Shown: positions 33,927 to 42,161 of the stretch, one piece after another
Layout: each line of letters opens with the position of its first letter
How positions within the stretch are numbered: position 1 is the stretch's first letter
Assembly: GCA_002841295.1 (NCBI GenBank)
Contig: PHEU01000010.1
Span: 1 to 64,000 of the forward strand
DNA: 64,000 nt
Direction: 5' to 3'
Source of the DNA: Actinobacteria bacterium HGW-Actinobacteria-6
GTDB lineage: Bacteria > Actinomycetota > Coriobacteriia > Anaerosomatales > Anaerosomataceae
Notes under the pieces: model-generated
Database searches by the model: none
Told to the model about the DNA's origin: nothing
What the model saw: only the letters and a program-made list of their open reading frames with translations
Made by a program: the position numbers and the translations under genes

Positions 33927-34493
33927 ATGTCTATGCTGGTAGTTGGACTAGGCAACCCCGGTCCGGAGTATGCCGAAACGCGACACAACGCCGGGTTCAT
34001 GGTCATCGATCTTCTGGCCGAGAACCTCCGCGTTTCATACTGGAAAGAGCAAGCTGGCGCCAAAGTGGCCGTCACGCGGCTTGGCGATGAGGATCTCATT
34101 CTCGCCAAGCCGCAGACGTTCATGAACATCTCGGGCAAGGCCGTGCGCAAGCTCGTTGATACCTACGGCGTGAACGTCCCGGAAGTCATCATCGTGCATG
34201 ACGACCTTGACCTTCCCGAGGGGAGCGTTCGCGTGAAGCGCGGCGGTGGTCATGGTGGCCATAACGGCCTGCGCTCGCTCACGGATCAGCTCGGTGGTGC
34301 CGAGTACCTACGGGTCCGTGTGGGAATCGGTCGCCCTCCCGGGCGCCAGGATGCCGCCGACTATGTCCTTGAGCCTATGCGGCGTGATGCTGCCGAGCGA
34401 CTTTCGGCGATGGTCACCACTGCGGCTCAGGCTGTTCTGCACGTGCTTGAACACGGCGCGGACAGTGCGATGCAGGAGTACAACGCCGGCTGA
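33927..34493 (+). CDS. pth: Peptidyl-tRNA hydrolase
   Basis: A 188-residue protein. GLGNPGPEYAETRHNAGF carries the catalytic His (RHNAG); KPQTFMNISG, VHDDLDLP and GGGHGGHNGLRS are the other conserved substrate-binding segments. It frees tRNA from stalled peptidyl-tRNA. ATG 33927 or 33933 may serve as start; the ribosome-binding site is weak and coupling with rplY, 9 nt upstream, is likely. It ends the Bacillus-like cluster (spoVC). Confidence 0.95.
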   Translation: MSMLVVGLGNPGPEYAETRHNAGFMVIDLLAENLRVSYWKEQAGAKVAVTRLGDEDLILAKPQTFMNISGKAVRKLVDTYGVNVPEVIIVHDDLDLPEGSVRVKRGGGHGGHNGLRSLTDQLGGAEYLRVRVGIGRPPGRQDAADYVLEPMRRDAAERLSAMVTTAAQAVLHVLEHGADSAMQEYNAG

Positions 34494-34504
34494 GCGTGGC
34501 GCTG

Positions 34505-35728
34505 CTACTTGAGGTACTTCATCGGGTCGACGGTCGTACCGTTTACGCGCACCTCGAAGTGCAGGTGCGGACCCGTCGAGTAGCCCGTGGAGCCCACGGT
34601 TCCGATCCGGGCACCCTTGTCCACGTGCTGGCCGACCGATACCTTGATACCGCCGCTTTTTTGGTGACCGTAGAGCGTCACGACGCCGTTGCCGTGGTCG
34701 ATCATCACGGTGTTGCCGTAGCCGCTTCGTGAGCCTGCGTAGATCACCTTGCCATCGGCAGTTGCGACGATGGCTGCGCCGTCGATGGACTGCGCCGGGC
34801 TGAGGTTGCGGCCGATGTCGATGCCGCCGTGGTTCTCCTTGCCGTGGAACGGGCAGATGCGCGGCCCGAACGGGGAGGTGACACGGTAGAATCCGGGCAC
34901 CGGCCACGCCATCACGCCCGAGTAGTAGCCTGATCCGTTTCCAAAGAGCTCCTTGGCGATGCGGTCGCTCTCTGCCTCTTCCGCCTCCGCGAGTGCGCGC
35001 AGGCGTGCAGCTTCTTTCTTGTTCGCGGCGAAGAGTGTTTCCTTCTCGTCCTGAGTGGACTTCTGATCCGCTAGCCGGGAGTTCTGCTGTGAGCGCAGTG
35101 TCTGCAGTCGCTTCTGTTCGGCCGCCGCCTCCGCGCGTTTCGTGTTGACCGCCTCGAGCGAGCGGTCGAGGTCGCTCTTCGCCTTGTCGAGCGAGACTCG
35201 GGCGGCTTCTAGACCTTGCGCCGTCTCCTGGTTATTGCGCATAACACGCTGCGCGAGGGACGTGCGAGCGATGAGGTCTTCTACATCCTTGCTGCCGAGC
35301 AGGATCTCGAGGAAGAAGAGATCGCCTTGCTTGTACGTCTCCTCCAGGCGAGCCGCGAGCAATTCCTGCTGGTTGTCGTACTCGGATTGGTTGGCGTCGA
35401 TCTCAGCCTGCTTGGCGTTTGCTTCGGCACGTAGCGCGTCCACTTCGGATTGCAAGCGGCTGGTGCGGGCGGTCGCTCCGGTGATGTCGTCGGCCAGCGC
35501 GGAGAGATCCTTCTCGATTGCCGTCATTCGGTCTTCGAGGGAGTCTATCTCCTTGGCCAGGTCGGCGGCCTTTGCCTCGGCGGCCTTGGCTGCGGCGCGT
35601 GCGTCGGCAGCAGCCTTCTCGTGCGTCGTGAGGTCACTGCGCGTCACTCCAAGCGCAAACGGCGCGCTCAGGAGCGTGACGATGACGGTCATGATGATGA
35701 AGAGTACGGGAGCGCTTCTGCGTCTCAT
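34505..35728 (-). CDS. M23 family murein endopeptidase with N-terminal coiled coil
   Basis: A 407-residue exported protein. The signal peptide FIIMTVIVTLLSAPFALG is followed by a long Ala/Glu/Lys-rich coiled coil (about residues 28-270), as in EnvC and PcsB-like activators. The C-terminal LytM domain contains HGGIDIGRNL (first zinc His and Asp) and HLHFEVRVNG (HxH), plus MIDHGNGVVTLYGH, so all catalytic residues are present. It is expected to cleave peptide bridges of peptidoglycan, possibly at division. It is convergent with pth, 11 nt between stops. RBS GGAGGATACACAGC lies before the ATG. Confidence 0.92.
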   Translation of the reverse strand: MRRRSAPVLFIIMTVIVTLLSAPFALGVTRSDLTTHEKAAADARAAAKAAEAKAADLAKEIDSLEDRMTAIEKDLSALADDITGATARTSRLQSEVDALRAEANAKQAEIDANQSEYDNQQELLAARLEETYKQGDLFFLEILLGSKDVEDLIARTSLAQRVMRNNQETAQGLEAARVSLDKAKSDLDRSLEAVNTKRAEAAAEQKRLQTLRSQQNSRLADQKSTQDEKETLFAANKKEAARLRALAEAEEAESDRIAKELFGNGSGYYSGVMAWPVPGFYRVTSPFGPRICPFHGKENHGGIDIGRNLSPAQSIDGAAIVATADGKVIYAGSRSGYGNTVMIDHGNGVVTLYGHQKSGGIKVSVGQHVDKGARIGTVGSTGYSTGPHLHFEVRVNGTTVDPMKYLK

Positions 35729-35876
35729 GCTGTGTATCCTCCGGGGCGGCTTAACGGCCGTGATATTCTTCCGCCGGAAGGCGCTATCTCAAGCATCCTA
35801 GCAGCGATGATGGGTATACTGCAAACGAAGGCGTGTCCGGAGGGAGCGCCTAATCGGGGATGAAAGGATGATCAGC

Positions 35877-36257
35877 ATGTCGGACGATTTCCAAGGAGCA
35901 CCTCCCGCACCTCCCGCGCCGCCGGTATCCGCCCCTGTTGGGGATGGTTCCGGTCCGCAGAGCGACACCAGCAAGCTCTTGGCCGCGCTTGGCTACGTCA
36001 TTTGGATCGTTGCGCTTGTCGCCATTCTCATTGAGCCCTACAAGAACGAGAAGTGGGTCAAAGCGCACGCGGTCCAGGCGCTTGCACTGAATCTAGCCAT
36101 CTATGTCGTCTCGGCCGTCACGATGCCTCTCATGGGCCTTGGTGGCATCGTCGCTCTGGTAGGTTTCGTCTACACCATCATCCTCGCGGTGAAGGCGTAC
36201 AACGGCGAGAGCCTTGAGGTCCCGGTCATCTACGGCTTCGTGAAGCAGTACATCTAG
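35877..36257 (+). CDS. DUF4870-type small membrane protein
   Basis: About 126 residues. GAAAGG is 9 nt before the ATG at 35877; an ATG at 35868 overlaps it. A Pro/Ala-rich N-terminal tail (APPAPPAPPVSAP) is followed by three hydrophobic segments (LLAALGYVIWIVALVAIL, ALALNLAIYVVSAVTMPL, GIVALVGFVYTIILAV) and an amphipathic YKNEKWVKAHAVQAL between the first two, as in DUF4870/Tic20-like small membrane proteins. Function unknown. A TATACT at 35815-35820 may be its -10 element, but a -35 is not apparent. Confidence 0.75.
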   Translation: MSDDFQGAPPAPPAPPVSAPVGDGSGPQSDTSKLLAALGYVIWIVALVAILIEPYKNEKWVKAHAVQALALNLAIYVVSAVTMPLMGLGGIVALVGFVYTIILAVKAYNGESLEVPVIYGFVKQYI

Positions 36258-36264
36258 TTCGGTC

Positions 36265-37278
36265 TTACTCGCTCTGCTCGCTGAGCGAGATACTTGAATC
36301 CGCAGGGGCGGACGCGAGATGCGTCCGTCCCTCGCTATCGATGATGTAGACGCCGAGACCATGTGCCGTCGCGTAGGCGAGCGCAGCGTCCGGTCCATCG
36401 ACGAAGAGCGCGGTAGACAGGATGTCGCTGTCGAGGCCCGAGAAGCGCCCCACGACTGTGAGCGATCGTGTGCCACGCGCAGGCGTGCCCGTTTTCGGGT
36501 CGAGGATGTGGTGGTACCAGACGCCGTTGTGCTCGAAGTAGTGCTGGTAGTCGCCAGAGGTTGAGAGCGCCCCGTTGCCGGTCCACTCGGCAGTCATTCG
36601 CACAACCGTCGCGTCGCGCGGGTCCTCCACGCCGACCCGCCACGGCTCGCCGTCGGGCTTGCTGCCGAGCGTGACGGTCGTGCTCCCGGCCGTCACGAGC
36701 GCACCGGTGACGGCGCCTTTCGCATTGAGCGCGTCGCGCGCGCGGTCGAGCGCAAGCCCCTTGGCGGCGCCGCCGAAATCGAGGCCCGGCTCAGCGGTCG
36801 AGCTTGCGATGCCGAGGAAGCGCACACGGTCGTCGTCGCGCTCTGGCATCGAGGCCGTCTGGAGCGCAGCGGATAGCTCGCCCTCTGTAGGGACATGCCC
36901 GTCGCCGCCGAAGTCGTACAGCTTGACCACGCCGAGAAGAGTCGGCGAGAAGCTCTCGGCCACTCCGAGACGTTCGATGGCATCGAGGATCTCCACAGCG
37001 TCCGCCGGTAGTGCGTGCCACTCGAACGGCGCGGCATTAATGGCGGCAATGGTTGACGTTGCGCTGTATGCGTCAAGCTCGGCCTCGACTGCCGATATCA
37101 CGGCAAAGGCGTCTTCGATCGCGGCGTTCACGTCGCGGGGGTTCTCGCCGTATGCGTTGATCGTCACGACAGTACCGAGAGCCGGGCGGGTCACGGTGAT
37201 CGGCTTGTCTGCAGATGAACAGCCCGCAGGTGTGATCAGAGTGAGCGCGATGGCGAGTGCGAAGAATCGGCGTCCCAA
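36265..37278 (-). CDS. apbE: ApbE-family FAD:protein FMN transferase lipoprotein
   Basis: About 337 residues. I choose the TTG at 37278, 7 nt after GGAAGG, giving a lipoprotein signal with lipobox ITPAGC. ApbE motifs: PALGTVVTINAYG, LDFGGAAKGLALDRA, HHILDPKTGTPARG and DILSTALFV. The enzyme attaches FMN covalently to a Thr of target membrane proteins such as Rnf or Nqr subunits, outside the membrane; no such target is in the window. It is divergent from the NfnA-like gene, 83 nt apart. Confidence 0.9.
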   Translation of the reverse strand: MGRRFFALAIALTLITPAGCSSADKPITVTRPALGTVVTINAYGENPRDVNAAIEDAFAVISAVEAELDAYSATSTIAAINAAPFEWHALPADAVEILDAIERLGVAESFSPTLLGVVKLYDFGGDGHVPTEGELSAALQTASMPERDDDRVRFLGIASSTAEPGLDFGGAAKGLALDRARDALNAKGAVTGALVTAGSTTVTLGSKPDGEPWRVGVEDPRDATVVRMTAEWTGNGALSTSGDYQHYFEHNGVWYHHILDPKTGTPARGTRSLTVVGRFSGLDSDILSTALFVDGPDAALAYATAHGLGVYIIDSEGRTHLASAPADSSISLSEQSE

Positions 37279-37361
37279 AACGGTGCCTTCCGTGCGCGCG
37301 GGCAATGCCGCTAGTATACTTGTCCGCACGCTCGTTGAACTTCTCGGAAAGCAGGCATCGC

Positions 37362-38201
37362 ATGTTCCCGATCGTCCACCAGCGCCAGCTCTCGGATTCC
37401 GTCTTTGAGATCGGCGTTGCTGCACCGGCAATCGCTCGCAAGGCGAAGGCCGGGCAGTTCCTTATGCTGCGCGTTGACGATCACGGCGAGCGCATCCCGC
37501 TCACCTTCAGCGACTGGTCTGCCGAGGAAGGCTGGATCCGCTTCATCTTCATGCGGGTCGGCAAGACAACGCATCAACTGTCGCACCTCGGCGTGGGTGA
37601 TTCTCTTGCCGATGTCGTCGGGCCGCTCGGCATTCCCACGCACACCGAGGGCCTCGGGCGTGTCGCCGTCGTCGGCGGCGGCGTGGGTGCTGCGGTCGCG
37701 TATCCCGTCGCGCGTGCAATGGCCGAGGCGGGCAACGATGTCACGGTCATCCTCGGCGCTCGAAACCAGGAGCTTCTCATCCTGGAGGACGAGTTCCGCG
37801 CCTTGCCGCTCAAGGAGCTCATCGTCATGACCGACGATGGCTCGGCTGGAGAGAAGGGGCTTGTCACCGCGCCGCTCAAGCGGATGTGTGAAGCGGCCGA
37901 GCTCGACCACAGCATGGCGATCGGCCCCGCGATCATGATGAAGTTCTGCGCCGCGACCACGAAAGAATTCAACGTCCCCATCACTGTCTCGCTCAACCCG
38001 ATCATGGTGGACGGCACCGGCATGTGCGGCGCTTGCCGCGTAAGCGTGGGCTCGGAGACCAAGTTCGGCTGCGTGGACGGGCCCGACTTCGACGGTCACG
38101 CCGTCGATTTCGAGGAGCTTATGAGCCGCCAGCGCGTATACACCGACATCGAGCGTGAAGCGGACGCCGACTTCAGCAGGGAGTGCTCATGCCACCGCTA
38201 G
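37362..38201 (+). CDS. NfnA-like ferredoxin-NADP+ reductase subunit alpha
   Basis: About 279 residues from ATG 37362. The N-terminal FAD-binding barrel (IPLTFSDWS) and the NAD(P)-binding half with VGGGVGAAVAYPVARAM belong to the DHOD electron-transfer subunit/NfnA family. The C-terminal 2Fe-2S site is DGTGMCGACRVSVG with a further Cys in FGCVDGP. NfnA with NfnB forms an electron-bifurcating transhydrogenase using ferredoxin, NADH and NADPH. This gene overlaps the next by 13 nt. A role together with POR in ferredoxin/NADPH balance is inferred. Alternative: small subunit of a sulfide or glutamate dehydrogenase-like complex. Confidence 0.82.
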   Translation: MFPIVHQRQLSDSVFEIGVAAPAIARKAKAGQFLMLRVDDHGERIPLTFSDWSAEEGWIRFIFMRVGKTTHQLSHLGVGDSLADVVGPLGIPTHTEGLGRVAVVGGGVGAAVAYPVARAMAEAGNDVTVILGARNQELLILEDEFRALPLKELIVMTDDGSAGEKGLVTAPLKRMCEAAELDHSMAIGPAIMMKFCAATTKEFNVPITVSLNPIMVDGTGMCGACRVSVGSETKFGCVDGPDFDGHAVDFEELMSRQRVYTDIEREADADFSRECSCHR

Positions 38202-39631
38202 ACGAAACCCCTGCCGAGAAGCCCCGCCATAAGCCCTCGCGCGCCCCGCGCACGCCGATGCCCGAGCGCGACGCGAGTGAGCGCGCGCAGGACTTCGACG
38301 AGGTCTCCCTCGGCTATTCCGAGGAGCAGGCAGTTGCCGAGGCGAACCGCTGTATCCAGTGTAAGAATCCCACGTGCATCGAAGGGTGCCCGGTCAACAT
38401 CGACATCAAGTCCTTCATTGCCCGCATCATCGACGGTGATTACGGCGCGGCCGTCTCCGTGCTCAAGGAGCGTAACGCGCTGCCCGCCGTGTGTGGCCGC
38501 GTCTGCCCGCAAGAGGAGCAGTGTGAGGCCGTGTGCGTGCTTGCGCGAAAGGGTGAGCCCGTAGCGATTGGTCGCCTCGAGCGCTGGCTTGGTGACTTCG
38601 ACCTCGCATGCGACCTGGATCACCGCTGCGCGCCTGAGGTGGGGGAGCCCACCGGCAGGCGGGTTGCGATCGTGGGCTCCGGGCCCGCCGGTCTCGCGTG
38701 CGCGGGTGAGCTGCGGCACCTCGGCCATGCAGTGACGATCTTCGAGTCGCTCCACGCGCCCGGCGGCGTGCTCACGTACGGCATCCCGGAGTTCCGACTC
38801 CCGAAGGCGATCGTGCAGGCCGAGATAGAGATGCTCGGTGTCATGGGCGTTGAGATTGTCACTAACGTCGTCGTGGGTGCCACGTACACGCTCGACGACC
38901 TGCTTTCCGAGGAGGGTTTCGACGCGATCTTCGTCGGCAGCGGTGCTGGACTCCCGATCTTCCTCGGCATACCCGGTGAGAACCTGAACGGCGTCTACTC
39001 GGCGAACGAGTTCCTCACGCGCGTGAACCTGATGAAGGCGTACGAATTCCCGAAGCACGATACGCCGGTATGGCGCGGACGCAAGGTCGCTGTTGTCGGC
39101 GGCGGGAACGTCGCGATGGACGCTGCTCGCACCGCCAAGCGCCTTGGTGCCGAGGAGGTCTTCTTGGTGTACCGACGGTCGGAAGAGGAAATGCCTGCGC
39201 GTCGTGAGGAAGTGCACCACGCGCAGCAGGAAGGCATCGAGTTCAAGATGCTGTGCTCGCCGCAGGAGATCCTCGGCCATGACGGGTTCGTGACCGGGAT
39301 GACGGCCACCCGAATGGAACTTGGTGAACCCGATGCAAGCGGTCGTCGCGCGCCGGTGTGTGTGATGGACTCCGACTTCATCATCGACTGCGACACGGTG
39401 ATCGTGGCGCTCGGGACGCGTGCCAACCCGCTCATAGCGCAGACGACGCCCGATCTTGAGGTCACGTCGCGTGGCTACGTCAAGACCGACGAGGACGGTG
39501 CCACGAACAAGGCAGGTGTCTTCGCCGGCGGCGATATCGTTACCGGCTCCGCAACGGTCATTCTCGCCATGGGGGCGGGCAAGAAGGCAGCCGTGGCAAT
39601 CGATAATTGGCTTGCGGGTCGCAACGGCTAG
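38189..39631 (+). CDS. NfnB-like / NADPH-dependent glutamate synthase small-chain family oxidoreductase
   Basis: About 480 residues. GGGAG at 38179-38183 selects the ATG at 38189. The N-terminal iron-sulfur domain has CIQCKNPTCIEGCP and CGRVCPQEEQCEAVC, two 4Fe-4S clusters. GSGPAGLACAGEL binds FAD and VGGGNVAMDAARTAKRLGAE binds NADPH; a C-terminal GGDIVTGSATVI segment closes the flavin site. Adjacent NfnA-like subunit argues for the NfnAB transhydrogenase rather than true GltD, since no GltB large subunit is nearby. Confidence 0.88.
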   Translation: MPPLDETPAEKPRHKPSRAPRTPMPERDASERAQDFDEVSLGYSEEQAVAEANRCIQCKNPTCIEGCPVNIDIKSFIARIIDGDYGAAVSVLKERNALPAVCGRVCPQEEQCEAVCVLARKGEPVAIGRLERWLGDFDLACDLDHRCAPEVGEPTGRRVAIVGSGPAGLACAGELRHLGHAVTIFESLHAPGGVLTYGIPEFRLPKAIVQAEIEMLGVMGVEIVTNVVVGATYTLDDLLSEEGFDAIFVGSGAGLPIFLGIPGENLNGVYSANEFLTRVNLMKAYEFPKHDTPVWRGRKVAVVGGGNVAMDAARTAKRLGAEEVFLVYRRSEEEMPARREEVHHAQQEGIEFKMLCSPQEILGHDGFVTGMTATRMELGEPDASGRRAPVCVMDSDFIIDCDTVIVALGTRANPLIAQTTPDLEVTSRGYVKTDEDGATNKAGVFAGGDIVTGSATVILAMGAGKKAAVAIDNWLAGRNG

Positions 39632-39745
39632 CCGCTTGCCGGAGCCCTGCGGTATACTTTCGCTGCGACGACCGGACATCCGGCACTCATCTGCTGACGA
39701 ATGGTCTTATCGTACCGAAACGTGCGGCCGCTGGAAGGGGCGCCA

Positions 39746-40489
39746 ATGGAAGACCCCATCAACGTCCTATGTGTCGATGACGACGTCTCTATCGTTGAGA
39801 TGATCAAGATGGGCCTTGAGGCTGACGGTATGAATGTCAGCTCGGCGGGGGATGGTGCCGAGGCTCTCGAGGTGTTGCAGAACGAGCCTATCGACGTCGT
39901 TCTTCTCGACATCATGATGCCGAGAGTCGATGGCTGGATGGCTCTCATGGAGATCAGGAACAACCCGCTCACGGCGGACATCCCGGTCATCATGCTCACC
40001 GCTAAGACCCAGGATCTTGCGAAGATCCTTGCATTCAAGCAGGGCGTGCAGCAGTACGTCACTAAGCCGTTTAATCTTATGGAGCTCTCCGCACGCGTGC
40101 GAAGCCTCGTTCGCGGCCGACCGCGACCGTTGGCTCCGGGAGTCGGTTCAGAGACCGACTTCAGAAAGTTGGCCGTCCGCAAGGGTGGCCGCACGGTGCT
40201 GCTCAATATCGATGACATCGTGTATATCTCGGCGAAGAACAAGTCTACGTACGTACACACGTACGAGAACCAGTACCTGGTGGACCTGACGCTCACGGAG
40301 CTTGAGGGGAAGCTATCCAGGGAGAACTTCGAGCGCGTTCATCGGTCGTACATGATCAACTTGAACAAGGTGAAAGAGATCTTGCGCGTTGATGGCGCCT
40401 ACGTAGTTGTCGTGACTGATCGTGACGAGACCCAGATTCCAGTCGCTCGCAGGCAGGTTCGCGATTTCAGAGGATCGGTGGGCATCTGA
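39746..40489 (+). CDS. LytTR-type response regulator
   Basis: A 247-residue protein; GGAAGGGG at 39733-39740 selects ATG 39746. The receiver domain (1-120) includes CVDDDVS, phospho-Asp in VVLLDIMMPRVDG, MLTAKT and TKPFNLME. The C-terminal LytTR DNA-binding domain (about 145-245) has IDDIVYISAKNKSTYVHT, NFERVHRSYMINLNKVKEI. No histidine kinase is adjacent. The stop TGA overlaps the ATG of the DUF916-like gene (TGATG), tying it to the surface-protein locus. LytTR proteins bind direct repeats two helical turns apart; the GGCGG pairs at 23-bp period upstream of two surface genes (42703-42730 and 45563-45590) are candidate sites, an inference from geometry only. Confidence 0.88.
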   Translation: MEDPINVLCVDDDVSIVEMIKMGLEADGMNVSSAGDGAEALEVLQNEPIDVVLLDIMMPRVDGWMALMEIRNNPLTADIPVIMLTAKTQDLAKILAFKQGVQQYVTKPFNLMELSARVRSLVRGRPRPLAPGVGSETDFRKLAVRKGGRTVLLNIDDIVYISAKNKSTYVHTYENQYLVDLTLTELEGKLSRENFERVHRSYMINLNKVKEILRVDGAYVVVVTDRDETQIPVARRQVRDFRGSVGI

Positions 40490-41562
40490 TGCAGCGCAGC
40501 GCTCGCAAGCTTTCGCTGCTGTTAGTCCTGCTTGTGCTCGTCGGTCTCATCGCTCCCACGTCGGCAACCGCCGTTCGCACGATCGGGCTGTCGACGGGGA
40601 CGTTTGATTTCTCGGTGGCCGCCGGCAAGGGCGGGACCGGTGAGGTCGTCGTTATGAACAATGGCGACGAGAACCTCTCGGTACTCATCTATGCGGCGAA
40701 CCAGAAGGTGGATGCATCTGGGGCCATAAGCTATGAGGTTCCTAACCGCGATGATCAGGGTGTTCAGTACAACCCCGCGTTATGGCTACAGATCAAGATC
40801 GGGAAGCAGACACAGACAGTCGGGAACACGCCGTACATCGAGCTGACCCCAGGCGAGCAGGTGCCGGTGTCCTTTGAGATGCTGGTTCCGCAGGGCACGC
40901 CTCCCGGTGACCACCAGGTGCTGATCTTCTTTGAGATGCGCAGCGATGCCACGGGCGCTGAGGGTGAGGCCACGCCCCAGGTCAGCGGCCGGGTCGGTGC
41001 CCGCATCTCGGTTCGTGTCGAGGGGGAGATTGTCGAGAAGATCGACGTTCGTCCGTTCGCGACCAGGGGCTTCATCCTCGGCAAGACGCTCCCATACACA
41101 TTCGTGCTCCTGAACGAGGGAAACATCGACAAGCCGTTCAGCGCAAAGCTCACGCTGCTCGATTCCAACCTCGGCGAGGTGCTCTCAAGCAACGTAACAA
41201 CCGATAGCGTCGTCTACGCTGGAACGAACATCGAGTTCTCGGATGTCCTGCGTACGCAGAAGCAGCTCATCGGAAAGTACACGATGCGCCTTGAGATCGA
41301 GTATCCGCGTGAGGGGTCTGACGTCAACATCCCTGAGACGCTGAAGCTCGATAAGACCGTGTGGATCGTGCCGCTGTGGTTAGCGATCGCGGTGGTCGTC
41401 GTCGTCGGCCTGGCGCTGATCTTGGCGAGCTACAAGCAGAGCGTGCACAGCGCCGAGCGCAGGATCGAGAAGAAGCGGCAGGAGAGAGAGGCCCGTCGGA
41501 CGCTAGTCCATAACGAGGCTGATTACTTCCGTGTCGATAGGGATGACAACCTCGGTTCCTGA
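40489..41562 (+). CDS. DUF916-like exported, membrane-anchored surface protein
   Basis: A 357-residue protein. A signal peptide (LLLVLLVLVGLIAPTSATA) leads into a beta-rich ectodomain: TGTFDFSVAAGKGGTGEVVV and NLSVLIYAANQKV, then PQGTPPGDHQVLIFF, resembling DUF916 (the WxL-interacting protein family). A second Ig-like part (FVLLNEGNIDKPFSAKLTLLD) follows. The C-terminus has a membrane helix (PLWLAIAVVVVVGLALILA) and a basic cytoplasmic tail (RRIEKKRQEREARR), so it is anchored with ectodomain outside. In Firmicutes such proteins partner WxL proteins; the neighbouring small protein contains PWRL. The last 60 nt overlap the convergent small exported-protein gene. Confidence 0.72.
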   Translation: MQRSARKLSLLLVLLVLVGLIAPTSATAVRTIGLSTGTFDFSVAAGKGGTGEVVVMNNGDENLSVLIYAANQKVDASGAISYEVPNRDDQGVQYNPALWLQIKIGKQTQTVGNTPYIELTPGEQVPVSFEMLVPQGTPPGDHQVLIFFEMRSDATGAEGEATPQVSGRVGARISVRVEGEIVEKIDVRPFATRGFILGKTLPYTFVLLNEGNIDKPFSAKLTLLDSNLGEVLSSNVTTDSVVYAGTNIEFSDVLRTQKQLIGKYTMRLEIEYPREGSDVNIPETLKLDKTVWIVPLWLAIAVVVVVGLALILASYKQSVHSAERRIEKKRQEREARRTLVHNEADYFRVDRDDNLGS

Positions 41563-41796
41563 TGTCTTCGAACCCATCGTCATGACCTGACCGTCCGCCG
41601 TTTCGGCGATGAGCCGCCACGGGGTGTTGGCCTTCACGAGCACGATGCCGTCGCTGACGACGTTGTACGTCGCCTGACGGGCAACGGTGGCGTGGACCTG
41701 GGTGGTGGCGGTGACGCCGGGCTGCGCTGCAGCCGGCCCTGCGATCATGGTTGCCAGAAGCATCCCGGTCGCTGTGAGTACTAGTATTCGCTTCAT
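41503..41796 (-). CDS. Small exported protein with WxL-like motif
   Basis: A 97-residue protein. The ATG at 41796 follows GGGGGTG; a GTG at 41799 is in frame. The signal peptide is KRILVLTATGMLLATMIAGPAAA. The mature 73 residues are beta-rich with QVHATVARQATYNVVSDGIVLV and NTPWRLIAET, a Trp-x-Leu motif. Its 3' end overlaps the convergent DUF916-like gene by 60 nt, which is unusual in this tightly packed but otherwise little-overlapping window. It may be a minimal surface subunit working with that protein; function unknown. Confidence 0.6.
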   Translation of the reverse strand: MKRILVLTATGMLLATMIAGPAAAQPGVTATTQVHATVARQATYNVVSDGIVLVKANTPWRLIAETADGQVMTMGSKTSGTEVVIPIDTEVISLVMD

Positions 41797-42110
41797 CACC
41801 GTTCACCCCCGCCATAGTGCCTTCTATTTCATTTGTCGGCAGACAAACGGCAAATGATTAGGGAAGAACGGTCGATTTCCGACGAACGGCGGTGCTCATC
41901 GAAATCCTGGCGCGTGTCTGAGACGTGATGATGCACCATTCATCGGCGACGAACGGGCTATTGGCTGCGCACTCAGTGTGATTTGCGAGTGGGCGTCAGC
42001 GGTGTCACGAATGCCAGGCGTGAGGATTCCCACAGGCGCTGAGCTGCGCCTCGCCGGAATCGGTGTGACGCTTTGACGGGTCATCCACCGGCCCAGGCCT
42101 CAGGGAGCGC
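41797..42110. other. Intergenic region upstream of the small exported-protein gene
   Basis: About 310 nt without a credible gene. It contains the inverted repeat TTTGTC-GGCA-GACAAA (41832-41847), near the start of the minus-strand gene, and an exact 10-bp direct repeat CGACGAACGG at 41880-41889 and 41947-41956 (67 bp apart). These are possible regulatory sites for the minus-strand gene. Nothing else recognisable was seen. Confidence 0.45.
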
Positions 42111-42143
42111 AAAGAAGCCCGGGCGAGATGCCCGGGCTTCTTT
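42111..42143 (-). terminator. Strong terminator after the small beta-rich surface gene
   Basis: A perfect 14-bp stem AAAGAAGCCCGGGC with GCCCGGGCTTCTTT and a 5-nt GAGAT loop lies 18 nt beyond the stop of the minus-strand gene at 42162. Read on either strand the stem ends in a T-containing run, so it could act bidirectionally. Confidence 0.8.
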
Positions 42144-42161
42144 GTTGGAGCTGGCTGTGTG

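Noticed and set aside
38198-39679. Long open frame (about 490 codons) on the minus strand opposite the NfnB-like gene
   Set aside because: It is a GC-codon shadow: the plus-strand gene has all family motifs, and the minus product has no recognisable domain or ribosome-binding site.
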